From UBA5078 sp964538025 (GTDB lineage: Bacteria > Pseudomonadota > Gammaproteobacteria > Pseudomonadales > Pseudohongiellaceae), in assembly GCA_964538025.1 (NCBI GenBank), contig CAZICZ010000006.1, forward strand, positions 124,001 through 188,000: a stretch of 64,000 nt of DNA. The letters are read 5' to 3'. The translations under genes were made by a program, and so were the position numbers. Under the pieces are notes generated by a model. That model was not told the origin of the DNA. It saw only the letters and a program-made list of their open reading frames with translations, and did not search any database. This document shows, piece after piece, positions 24,651 through 32,761 of the stretch; the first letter of the stretch is position 1, and each line of letters begins with the position of its first letter.

Positions 24651-26867
24651 TCAGGCGGAGCGTTCCGTGGGCGTGGGCGTGAAACGGTAGTTCTTTAGAG
24701 GCAGTTCGCGAACCCGTTGGCCCGTCAGGATATACACCGCATTGGCCACTGCCGCCGCAATCGGAGGTGTCGCGGGTTCTCCCAAGCCGCCGAGGGCTTC
24801 GCCTGATTCCACCGTCACGACCTCAATGGCAGGCGCATCCTGTAGGCGCACCATTTCGTAGTCGGTGAAATTGGTCTGAACAACGCGGCCTCGATCAATC
24901 GTGATCTCACCATACATGGCCGCTGTCAGGCCGAAAATCACACCACTCTCTGCCTGGGCGACCACGGTGTCGGGGTTGATGGCGCGGCCGCAATCGATGG
25001 CGCAGGTTACCCGATGAACCCGGATGCCCCCGGCGGGGGTCAGGGATACTTCGGCAACCTGGGCACAGATGCTGCCAAAGCTCTCCTGCAGGGCGATTCC
25101 CAGCGCGTGGCCGTCCGGCACATTCCGCTCCCACCCAGCCCGTTCCGCCGCGGCTCTGAGTACCGCGGCGTGCCGCGGTTTGTCCGCTAGCATCGACAGG
25201 CGGAACTGATACGGATTCTGGCCGGAGCGGTGGGCAAGCTCATCCACAAAGGATTCCAGAAAGAAGGTGTGCTGGGAGTGCGCGACACTGCGCCAGGCGC
25301 CAAACGGCACATGGGTGGGGCTATCGGCATACGCGATGTGCTTGTGGGGAATGCTGTATGGGGTATGGGCTGCCTCAGCGGGCTCGTTCTTGCCAATATA
25401 ATGGTTTTCCCACGCGACAAGGCGCTTGTTTGCATCGAAGGCTGCGCGGAATTTGCTCGTCACGGCAGGGCGATAATAGTCCTGCTGCATGTCGTCTTCA
25501 CGACTCCAGAGCGTCTTGACCGGCACATCGAATTGCTTGGCGATCAAGGTCGCCTGATCGATGGTATTGGTGCCTGTGGGCAGGCGACGACCAAAACCAC
25601 CGCCCAAATAGAATGCGTGCAAGGTCACAGCGTTCTCGTCCACGCCGCCGATTTTGGCGACCCGCCCTCGGATGCCCAAATTGTCCTGAGTTCCCGTCCA
25701 CACATCGACAAGTCCGTCGTGGAAATGGACGGTGCAGTTCATGGGTTCCATCGCCGCGTGAGCGAGGTAAGGCACGCGGTAAGTCGCTTCAATAATCTCA
25801 TTTGCGTCAGCGAGCGCTGCGGGGGCATCGCCCTCGATCACGTCCTCGCTCAGTTCCCCCTGCAGCGCGATGTCGTATTGCTCATAGATGGAGCGGGTGC
25901 TGACGGTGTCGTTGCTGCTTTCCTCAAACTGGATAGCCAGTTGTGCCAGTGCCTGTTTGGCGCGCCAGTAATTGTCGGCTACCACGGCAACAGCATCTTC
26001 CAGCTCAACCACTTTGACGATTCCCCTGCGCTGGAGCACAGCTTCCGTGTTGGACACAGAAAGAAGGCGGTTGCCAAAAACAGGAGAGGTTTTCACTGCC
26101 GCATAGAGCATGCCCGGGGCCTTGGCGTCGATCCCGAACAGTGCACTGCCATCGACTTTCGCCGGGATGTCGATACGGGGGATCGGTTTGCCCATGAGCG
26201 TGAATTCCGCGGGCGATTTCAGACGCGGCGTGGCGCTGGGCTCAAATCTGGCGGCATCGCTGGCCAGCTCTCCGTAGGTTAACGAGCGGCCGGAGGCCTT
26301 GTGGTGCACATGACTGAGCGCCGTGCTCAATTCTGTTAGGGGAACATCCAGACGCGCTGCCGCAGCTTGCAGCAGCATTTCGCGCGCGGAGGCGCCGGCG
26401 ACTCGCATGCCATGCTCGCCGGTAAAACGGATGGAGCTGCTGCCGCCAGTGATCTGCATGTTCATGATCTCCGCGACTTTCATCGTGGCGGCGGAGGCCA
26501 ATCCGTCGAGGAAACCGGGAAAGCTGACCCCCATGGATTCTGCAAATCCCTTGATAAGGATGCCGTTGGCAAACAGGTCGGTTGCCGGGGCCTGCTCGAC
26601 CTTCACCAGCGACCAGTCCGCATCCAGTTCATCGGCGGCCATCATGGGGAGCGACGTAAGTACGCCCTGCCCCATTTCTGAATGAGGGACGATCACGGTC
26701 ACCGTGTTGTCCGGCGCGATCCGCAACCAGGTGGTCAGGTAGGGTCTGTTCCCAGCGTCCTCATTGGCGACCCGGTGCTTGCTGGGGCCCGATGCGGCAT
26801 AACCAATCAGCAAACCACCGCCAACGACGGTAGTGCCCAGAATAAAGCGACGTCGATTCATCTTCAT
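24651..26867 (-). CDS. Molybdopterin-binding subunit of aldehyde/isoquinoline oxidoreductase family
   Basis: A 738-residue large subunit of the xanthine-oxidase family, closest in layout to isoquinoline 1-oxidoreductase IorB. A Tat-type signal (NRRRFILGTTVVGGG) shows it is exported folded with its cofactor. Molybdopterin motifs include GQGVLTSLPMMAADELD, YLGGGFGRR and FGAWRSV, with the C-terminal catalytic-type segment EALGGLGEPATPP. Such enzymes hydroxylate N-heterocycles or aldehydes and pass electrons through the 2Fe-2S subunit. ATG 26867 has AGGAG 6 nt upstream; the longer frame overlaps the small subunit. The 2Fe-2S subunit gene ends 14 bp upstream. Substrate unknown. Confidence 0.9.
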   Translation of the reverse strand: MKMNRRRFILGTTVVGGGLLIGYAASGPSKHRVANEDAGNRPYLTTWLRIAPDNTVTVIVPHSEMGQGVLTSLPMMAADELDADWSLVKVEQAPATDLFANGILIKGFAESMGVSFPGFLDGLASAATMKVAEIMNMQITGGSSSIRFTGEHGMRVAGASAREMLLQAAAARLDVPLTELSTALSHVHHKASGRSLTYGELASDAARFEPSATPRLKSPAEFTLMGKPIPRIDIPAKVDGSALFGIDAKAPGMLYAAVKTSPVFGNRLLSVSNTEAVLQRRGIVKVVELEDAVAVVADNYWRAKQALAQLAIQFEESSNDTVSTRSIYEQYDIALQGELSEDVIEGDAPAALADANEIIEATYRVPYLAHAAMEPMNCTVHFHDGLVDVWTGTQDNLGIRGRVAKIGGVDENAVTLHAFYLGGGFGRRLPTGTNTIDQATLIAKQFDVPVKTLWSREDDMQQDYYRPAVTSKFRAAFDANKRLVAWENHYIGKNEPAEAAHTPYSIPHKHIAYADSPTHVPFGAWRSVAHSQHTFFLESFVDELAHRSGQNPYQFRLSMLADKPRHAAVLRAAAERAGWERNVPDGHALGIALQESFGSICAQVAEVSLTPAGGIRVHRVTCAIDCGRAINPDTVVAQAESGVIFGLTAAMYGEITIDRGRVVQTNFTDYEMVRLQDAPAIEVVTVESGEALGGLGEPATPPIAAAVANAVYILTGQRVRELPLKNYRFTPTPTERSA

Positions 26868-26881
26868 GGGGCTCTCCTTGA

Positions 26882-27337
26882 TCAGGCTGTCGTGGTGAGT
26901 GAACGGATGGCGCTGCGAATGCGCGGATAGGTGCCGCAACGGCACACATTGCTGACAGCCCGGTCAATTTCTTCGTCACTGGGGGCAGGATTGCTCTCCA
27001 GCAGCGCCGAGACGGCCATGATCATGCCGGACTGACAGTACCCGCATTGAGGGACCTGATGATCGATCCAGGCTTGCTGCACGGGATGCAAGGCTGCTGC
27101 GTTTATCGCAAGACCCTCGATGGTCGTAATATCACTGCCTTCGACAGCGCTGACGGGTGTTACACAGCTGCGAACCGGGTTGCCATTGACCTGTACCGTG
27201 CAGGCGCCACAGGCAGCGATGCCACAGCCAAATTTGGTTCCGGTAAGCCCTAGTTCATCCCGGAGGGCCCACAGCAGGGGCATGTCCGGTTCAACATCGA
27301 GAGTGTGTTCCATGCCATTGACGCGAAAGCGAGCCAT
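26882..27337 (-). CDS. 2Fe-2S subunit of molybdenum hydroxylase (IorA-like)
   Basis: A 151-residue electron-transfer subunit with two [2Fe-2S] clusters. The plant-ferredoxin-type N-domain binds through CGIAACGACTV plus a later Cys (VRSC); the helical C-domain has CGYCQSGM and CRCGTY. This is the standard small subunit of isoquinoline/nicotinate-type dehydrogenases. It has no signal peptide and is probably co-exported with the Tat-bearing large subunit encoded 14 bp downstream. ATG 27337 is preceded by GAGGGG. No cytochrome subunit follows, although many such complexes have one. Confidence 0.92.
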   Translation of the reverse strand: MARFRVNGMEHTLDVEPDMPLLWALRDELGLTGTKFGCGIAACGACTVQVNGNPVRSCVTPVSAVEGSDITTIEGLAINAAALHPVQQAWIDHQVPQCGYCQSGMIMAVSALLESNPAPSDEEIDRAVSNVCRCGTYPRIRSAIRSLTTTA

Positions 27338-27666
27338 AATTTTCCCCTCAAGGTGTGCTGTGGTTCTGGGTTGTCGCGGACACAGTGCCTGTGCGCCGCA
27401 ACTGGGTGTCCTTAACGCGATGGCGGTCAGCATATAGGAGTTTCAATGGCCGAACAATTTACCAATCCTGCACGCCAAAAGGGGAAAGTTGCTGATTTTT
27501 GAAATTTCATTATTCATTCAAAACGAATGTGAATTTCCTGCCGAACTGAACAAATTATCGTTGACTCACCGGGGATTACAGTGAAAATACCCGGCGGCAC
27601 CCTGCAATGTGCAGAGGCCCAATTCAGGCACAGTGAAACCATTACGAGAAGAACTTAGGGGTAATC

Positions 27667-28032
27667 ATGAAAAGAATTTTCAAGCGTTTGACGCTTCTTG
27701 CAGCAACAATCGTTCTGGCGGCATGTGCGTCAGCACCGGCCAATCCGTTTGTTGGCATGTGGAATGTCAGCATTAACACGCCAGTGGGTGTGATGGGAGC
27801 CACCTTGGATGTGGCCTCTGATCTGAGCGGCTCCATGAGTTCGGAGCAACTGGGCGCCACGGCCATGAACAATGTCACCGTCAACGGCAATGCCGTCACC
27901 TTCAATGTGGTCGTCGATGCACAGGGTCAAACTCTGGCGCTTAACTTCTCCGGCACCATTGAGGGCGACAACCTGACAGGCAACTTCGATTCTGATTTTG
28001 GGGCAATTCCCGTTACAGCCACTCGCCAGTAA
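27667..28032 (+). CDS. Small lipoprotein of unknown function
   Basis: A 121-residue predicted lipoprotein: basic start (MKRIFKRL), hydrophobic stretch and lipobox LAAC at residues 17-20. The mature part is short and beta-rich, beginning NPFVGMWNVSINTPVGVMG. The pattern resembles small periplasmic beta-barrel domains that start with GxW, but no named family was recognised. It stands alone ahead of surE (80 bp gap). Confidence 0.75.
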   Translation: MKRIFKRLTLLAATIVLAACASAPANPFVGMWNVSINTPVGVMGATLDVASDLSGSMSSEQLGATAMNNVTVNGNAVTFNVVVDAQGQTLALNFSGTIEGDNLTGNFDSDFGAIPVTATRQ

Positions 28033-28112
28033 TATGCTCGCCTCCTGCATGCCTGTTCTGTGTCATTCTTGACAGAGACAGGCATGTGGAAATCCCCCAT
28101 CAAGGAGATGCC

Positions 28113-28967
28113 ATGTTCTGGTCAACGCACCCCTCTCGCGTTATACGCCGCTTTCTGAATTACTTCCTCTTTGTCTCGGCCCTCAGCTTGTCCGCGCCAG
28201 CGCTGGCGCAGGAATACCGGATTCTAGTCACGAACGACGATGGCGTGGAGTCCCCGTTGCTTGCGGCACTCGTCGATGAATTGCAATCGCTCGGCGAGGT
28301 GGTGGTGTCCGCCCCCCGTCAGAATCAGTCGGGCTCGTCTCAGGCAACGACAGGCGGAGCCTTGCGAGTCGAAAAAATCGTGCGGGACGGTGAGTTTTTC
28401 GGCTACGGCGTGGTGGGAACGCCTGCAGACGCCTTGCGGTATGGTGTGATGGTGTTGGGCAGGGATGACCCGTTTGATCTCGTGGTTTCAGGCATCAATA
28501 ACGGCGCGAATGTCGGCAAGGTGTCTCATATGTCCGGCACCGTCGGGGCGGCCATGCAGGCAGTCTATCTCGGCATTCCGGCAATCGCGGTGTCGCAGGA
28601 TACCAGTGGTGTTGATACCCGGGTGACCGCGCAATTAGCGGCACAAGTGGTGCACCGCTATCAGGTTGAAGGTGCCCCCAGCGGTGTTGTTGTTTCCATC
28701 AACGTGCCACGAGGCACATTGAAAGGGGTTGTCGTGCGTCCCATGGGAGATGCCTACCTCAATGCGGGGCAATACGAATTGCTCAACGAAACGCCGGAAG
28801 CGCTGGAATACCAACGCTCACTGGGCATCGATCAGTCCCAGGATACGCGCACCGATACGTGGGCCTATCAGAATGGTTACGCCACGGTGACACCTTTGAA
28901 ACTGGACTGGACCGACTATGATCTCCTGGAGCTGTTGCCCGACTGGCAACTGACGCTGCCGCAGTAA
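28113..28967 (+). CDS. surE: SurE-family nucleotidase with signal peptide
   Basis: A 284-residue survival protein SurE homologue (5'/3'-nucleotidase, exopolyphosphatase). The metal-binding motif TNDDG and the SGINNGANVG motif are intact. Canonical SurE is cytoplasmic and starts directly at the LLVTNDDG strand, but here about 34 residues precede it, forming a signal peptide (hydrophobic FLNYFLFVSALSLSAPALAQ). ATG 28113 is chosen because AAGGAG lies 5 nt upstream. The usual neighbours pcm, nlpD and rpoS are absent, so this is probably an extra, periplasmic paralogue that scavenges nucleotides. It ends 1 nt from the convergent gene. Confidence 0.88.
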   Translation: MFWSTHPSRVIRRFLNYFLFVSALSLSAPALAQEYRILVTNDDGVESPLLAALVDELQSLGEVVVSAPRQNQSGSSQATTGGALRVEKIVRDGEFFGYGVVGTPADALRYGVMVLGRDDPFDLVVSGINNGANVGKVSHMSGTVGAAMQAVYLGIPAIAVSQDTSGVDTRVTAQLAAQVVHRYQVEGAPSGVVVSINVPRGTLKGVVVRPMGDAYLNAGQYELLNETPEALEYQRSLGIDQSQDTRTDTWAYQNGYATVTPLKLDWTDYDLLELLPDWQLTLPQ

Positions 28968-28968
28968 A

Positions 28969-30582
28969 TCAGAAGTGATCCGCACTGGCGCGCTGCCAAT
29001 CCTCAGCGTAAGCCTCCGGGATGCTATTGGTCAGCAACTGACCGCTGCTCAGAGGGGTGTAGACCTGATCAAAATGTTTCAACCCCAGCCCTGTGCGTTG
29101 AAAGAGATCAGTAGGCTTTAGTTTGGCAGGGTCATCGACGCCGACTGCGCCGCACAATTCCAGAAATGCTTCGATTGTCCCTTCATGAAAATTGCGCACG
29201 CGACGGGATTTGTCCTCCACGTTGATGGCCTTTGCGCGAGCCGGGTCTGTTGTCGCAATGCCCGTAGGACATTTGTTGGTATTGCAGGACTTTGACTGCA
29301 CGCAGCCCAAGGCCAGCATCATGGCGCGGGCAGAATTGACGGTGTCGGCTCCCAACGCAATTTTGGCCAACAGATCGAAACCCGTGGCCGTTTTCCCCGC
29401 GCTGATCAGGCGCATCTTGTGTCGCAAACCAACACCGATGAGTACCTGATTGACGAAATAAGTGGCTTCCAGACAGGGAAGGCCAATGCGGTTTGAGAAT
29501 TCAACGGGAGCTGCCCCCGTGCCGCCTTCGGCGCCGTCAATAGTAATGAAGTCCGGTGTAATTCCGGTTGTCAGCATGGCCTTGACGATCGCCATAAACT
29601 CACTCTTGCGACCAATACACAATTTGAAGCCGGTGGGCTTTCCTCCGCTCAAATCGCGCAGTCGCTTCACGAACTCCAACAGGCCCACGGGGGTATTGAA
29701 TTCGGGATGATTGGCGGGCGAGGCGACCGTTTTGCCAACCTCCACCAACCGGATGGTCGCGATCTCCTGCGTGACTTTTGCCCCGGGCAATACCCCGCCA
29801 TGAGAGGGTTTGGCCCCCTGCGAAATTTTAATCTCGATCATTTTGACAACGTCGAGTTGGGCGCTTTTGCAAAAGGCGTCATCGTTGAAGGAGCCGTCCA
29901 GATTTCTGCAACCGAAATACCCGGTACCAATCTGCCAAATCAGATCTCCGCCATGGATCAAGTGATAGGGGCTGATGCTGCCTTCCCCGGTGTTATGGGC
30001 AAAACCGCCCATGGCAGCCGCCTTGTTCAAGGCGGTGATCGCCGGTGCGCTGAGCGCCCCAAAGCTCATCCCCGAAATATTCAAAAGCGAGGCGCTGTAG
30101 GGCTTGAGGCAATGCTCACCGCTAAACATGACCCGCGCTTTTTCCTTCGGCACGTGAGTGGCATTGATTGAATGGAAGACCGTCAGGTAGCCGGTCGCCA
30201 TCAAGTTTTGTTCCGTGCCAAAGGGCAGCGTGTCGTTCAGCTTTTTGGCACGCCGGTAAATCAGGTCGCGTGCTTCACGATTGAATGGCGCTTCCTCCAG
30301 ATTGCTGGCGATAAAATATTGCCGAATTTCCGGACGGATGGACTCAAACAGGTAGCGCAGATTCGCGAACACAGGGTAGTTTTTGCGCAGATTGCTCTCG
30401 CTGACGTACATGTCGTGCAGGCCAATGGCAAAGAAGCCAATGCCCAGCACTAAAAACGTCAGTGCCCACGGATGGGCGCTCAGGGCCGCGCTCTCGCCGG
30501 CACTGACATGCCACACCCCCCACGCCCCCAGAAGGAGCCACAACAGACTGGTAATCCAGAAGAAACGCACAACAGGGGTCAT
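28969..30582 (-). CDS. FMN-binding glutamate synthase family protein, membrane anchored
   Basis: A 537-residue protein with two N-terminal membrane helices (about 7-28 and 39-57) followed by a GltB-type FMN barrel. Typical segments are NISGMSFGALSAPAITALNKAA, HNTGEGSISPYH, GAKPSHGGVLPGAKV, DFITIDGAEGGTGAAP and an iron-sulfur Cys cluster CVQSKSCNTNKCPTG. It lacks the glutamine amidotransferase and FAD domains of true glutamate synthase. The family acts with unknown electron donors and its reaction is unproven. It follows the DUF481 gene by 58 bp on the same strand. Confidence 0.9.
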   Translation of the reverse strand: MTPVVRFFWITSLLWLLLGAWGVWHVSAGESAALSAHPWALTFLVLGIGFFAIGLHDMYVSESNLRKNYPVFANLRYLFESIRPEIRQYFIASNLEEAPFNREARDLIYRRAKKLNDTLPFGTEQNLMATGYLTVFHSINATHVPKEKARVMFSGEHCLKPYSASLLNISGMSFGALSAPAITALNKAAAMGGFAHNTGEGSISPYHLIHGGDLIWQIGTGYFGCRNLDGSFNDDAFCKSAQLDVVKMIEIKISQGAKPSHGGVLPGAKVTQEIATIRLVEVGKTVASPANHPEFNTPVGLLEFVKRLRDLSGGKPTGFKLCIGRKSEFMAIVKAMLTTGITPDFITIDGAEGGTGAAPVEFSNRIGLPCLEATYFVNQVLIGVGLRHKMRLISAGKTATGFDLLAKIALGADTVNSARAMMLALGCVQSKSCNTNKCPTGIATTDPARAKAINVEDKSRRVRNFHEGTIEAFLELCGAVGVDDPAKLKPTDLFQRTGLGLKHFDQVYTPLSSGQLLTNSIPEAYAEDWQRASADHF

Positions 30583-30640
30583 ATCGCTACCTTAGGAATA
30601 ATCAAACACGGAATCAGTCTGCCTGGCTGACTAGGGGATA

Positions 30641-31369
30641 CTAAAGCCTGAGTAACAGGGTCACCGACGCTTCGGAATCGGTCTTCTTGCGTCCCAGCGG
30701 GACCTCGGTCTGGTGCTTCATTTTAATGGTGAATTTCATCGAAAGGTTTTCCATGATGTCGGACTGAATCGAACTCTCGGAACGTCCGATGCTCGACTCC
30801 TGACCTCCTTCCACACTGAGTGTCTGGATGAACATGGCATTCTCCGACACGTTCCAGCGTAACTCCGTCGCGACACGGATGATGGCTTCACTGGTATCTT
30901 CCAACGGGGCACGGGAATAGCGCATACCCGCACCGATGGTGTAGTTCCAGTCGAGGTTTTCCCGCTCCCGCATGAGGTTGTGACCGTAGCTGACGGAGAT
31001 ATCGGACTGGCTGTCGTACCCGCTGAAGCGATCGTCTTCATGTGCCAGCCGGCTCAGAATGAACGAATCCTGATTCAGGTTGTAGGTGGCAGAACCCACT
31101 GTGTAAATGCGCTGTGCCGCCAGTACATCGGATTTGGAAGAACGAAACCCATCCATTGAGAAGCCATACTCCCAAGCATCCTGCAGCCAGCTGACTGTCC
31201 CTTTGAATTTGATGTTTTCATCTTCGGTATTGCCGGAGGTGAAAATGGCGCCCAACTCCAGTTCGGTCGTCAGGGCATCTTCGTCCTCTTGCGCGTATGC
31301 AGGCAGTGCGGCAAACCCGACAAGGGGCAACAGGGCGAGGAACAGCATTTTGCGGGGGAATTTTGACAT
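30641..31369 (-). CDS. DUF481 outer-membrane beta-barrel protein
   Basis: A 242-residue secreted protein with a signal peptide (ending PAYAQED) and amphipathic beta strands throughout, ending with the outer-membrane type Leu-rich strand SVTLLLRL. The LGAIFTSGNTEDENIKFKGTVSW start and YTVGSATYNLNQDSFILSRLAHEDDRFSGYDSQSDISVSYGHNL region match DUF481 (YdiY-like, described as salt-induced outer-membrane proteins). ATG 31369 is preferred, with AGGA about 9 nt upstream; ATG codons at 31387 and 31390 are also possible. Role unknown. Confidence 0.82.
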   Translation of the reverse strand: MSKFPRKMLFLALLPLVGFAALPAYAQEDEDALTTELELGAIFTSGNTEDENIKFKGTVSWLQDAWEYGFSMDGFRSSKSDVLAAQRIYTVGSATYNLNQDSFILSRLAHEDDRFSGYDSQSDISVSYGHNLMRERENLDWNYTIGAGMRYSRAPLEDTSEAIIRVATELRWNVSENAMFIQTLSVEGGQESSIGRSESSIQSDIMENLSMKFTIKMKHQTEVPLGRKKTDSEASVTLLLRL

Positions 31370-31471
31370 AATCTGGATTCCTATCATCATGGATTTTCTA
31401 CAATTTTCGGCATCCGGATTTTACAAGTACTTCACAGAAATGGCCAATTCGACCTCCCGGAAAGGAGGCAT

Positions 31472-31507
31472 AAAAAAAGGGGGATAGCCGTGGGCTACCC
31501 CCCTTTT
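31472..31507 (-). terminator. Intrinsic terminator after ridA-like gene
   Basis: On the minus strand an 11-bp stem with one mismatch (arms 31493-31503 and 31479-31489) and a 3-nt loop is followed by a run of seven U. It lies 17 nt beyond the RidA-like stop and closes the cytochrome-ridA unit. Confidence 0.85.
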
Positions 31508-31523
31508 GATCGCGATTCAACGC

Positions 31524-32000
31524 TTACTTGGGCATTCTGGCGGCCCGAATTTCAATCTCCACCAACCAGCCATCGACAACGAGGTCGGCAATTTCGACCA
31601 CAGAGCGAACAGGCTTCATCGGGTTTTCCTGCGTCCCGAAAAACTGTGCGAATCCGGCGTTGAATCCGGCAAAGTCAAATACACCGTCGTCGCCCGCTAC
31701 GCCAAACACGCGCACCTGAACGATGTCGGACATCGACCAGCCCAGTTCTTCCAGCGTCGCTTTGAACTTGTTGAAGGTGTCAACAGTCTGCTGTTCCATG
31801 TTGCCGTAAGTCCCGTCGGCTTGTGGAGAGGCTCCGGAACCACTGAGGTAAAGCGTTTCGGCGCCCGCGGGGATCAGGATGTTGTTGAAGAAAAACCGGC
31901 CTTCACCGTTGCGCTCAATTTCCTGTGCGCTGGCCGAAAGGGACAGGGCGGCGGCGAAAAGGGCAGAAGTGAGCGACAGCACTTTAACGAATTTCGTCAT
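31524..32000 (-). CDS. Exported RidA-family imine deaminase
   Basis: A 158-residue RidA/YjgF protein carrying a signal peptide (ends SASAQEI), so it acts outside the cytoplasm. The RidA core is visible: LSGSGASP, NMEQQTVDTFNKFKATLEELG, and the C-terminal substrate-binding Arg in PVRSVVEIADL with the closing VEIEIRAAR. RidA proteins hydrolyse 2-imino acids to 2-keto acids and ammonia. It lies 45 bp after the dihaem cytochrome gene, in the same cluster as a Tat-exported amino-acid/amine oxidase, a source of imines. Periplasmic RidA next to such an enzyme suggests product clearance. Confidence 0.88.
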   Translation of the reverse strand: MTKFVKVLSLTSALFAAALSLSASAQEIERNGEGRFFFNNILIPAGAETLYLSGSGASPQADGTYGNMEQQTVDTFNKFKATLEELGWSMSDIVQVRVFGVAGDDGVFDFAGFNAGFAQFFGTQENPMKPVRSVVEIADLVVDGWLVEIEIRAARMPK

Positions 32001-32045
32001 GGTGAATTTCCTTTTGAATAAAAGACAATGTCGAGGAGCGCCTGC

Positions 32046-32675
32046 TTAGCGCCCCAGTGTATTGATATAACTGACCACATCGTGAATGGCCTGTTCGTCT
32101 GCCAGACCTGCGGTCATGGCGCGCATTGGCGCTCCAAAGGCATCAAGCGGGTTGCCACCACGGTAGCCTGCTTTGAAATTTTTCAATTGCGTGACGAGGT
32201 ACCAGTCATTCTGTCCCTGCAAGGCAGGGGCGTTCATGGCCTGATTTCCCTGAGCCTGATCCCCATGACACATGACACAGGCTTGGAACAATTGCTTTCC
32301 ACGCTCGGCATTGCCAGTGGTAAGTGTCGGTGCGGCGGGGACGTATTTCCAGGACGCTGCCCATTGCACAACGTCATCGATCTGTTCGTCTGTCAGGATG
32401 GCAGCCATGGGCTGCATCTCCATCCCTTCGATGTCCATCGGATGGACGCCACGGCCTCCGGCGCGAAAAAGCTCCAGCTGACGCTTGAGGTACCAAGACT
32501 CCATTCCGGCAAGACGCGGGGCCTGAATCCCTTCGCTGCCCATGCCATCGGTTCCATGGCAGGTGAAACAAAACCTGTGAGTAGGGGCTTCTTGTGGTTC
32601 TGCCGCGAACGCGTTGAGCGACGCGAAGATCGATACGGCGAGCGTCATGACCACGGAAAATACAGTGCGATACAT
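32046..32675 (-). CDS. Dihaem cytochrome c (c4-like), periplasmic
   Basis: A 209-residue protein with a signal peptide (ending NAFAAEP) and two similar cytochrome c domains. The haem motifs are CFTCH and CVMCH, each followed by WYL.xQLxxF repeats (WYLKRQLELF, WYLVTQLKNF) and Met ligands (EMQPMAA, APMRAMT). This is the cytochrome c4/c class I tandem layout, used as electron carrier to terminal oxidases. AGGAG lies about 9 nt upstream. It sits between the TonB receptor and the RidA gene, so it is a plausible electron acceptor for the periplasmic oxidase. Confidence 0.9.
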   Translation of the reverse strand: MYRTVFSVVMTLAVSIFASLNAFAAEPQEAPTHRFCFTCHGTDGMGSEGIQAPRLAGMESWYLKRQLELFRAGGRGVHPMDIEGMEMQPMAAILTDEQIDDVVQWAASWKYVPAAPTLTTGNAERGKQLFQACVMCHGDQAQGNQAMNAPALQGQNDWYLVTQLKNFKAGYRGGNPLDAFGAPMRAMTAGLADEQAIHDVVSYINTLGR

Positions 32676-32696
32676 AAAACTAATGCTCCTGGTGAG

Positions 32697-32723
32697 AAAA
32701 GGGTGCCACTTTTGGTGGCACCC
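32697..32723 (-). terminator. Hairpin terminator after TonB receptor gene
   Basis: A perfect 9-bp stem (GTGGCACCC at 32715-32723 / GGGTGCCAC at 32701-32709) with a 5-nt loop is followed by four U on the minus strand. The U-run is short, so read-through into the cytochrome and RidA genes 22 nt further on is likely. Confidence 0.65.
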
Positions 32724-32761
32724 TTGTCGTTGTTGCTGTGTGCTAATCCCAGACGTCGGGA

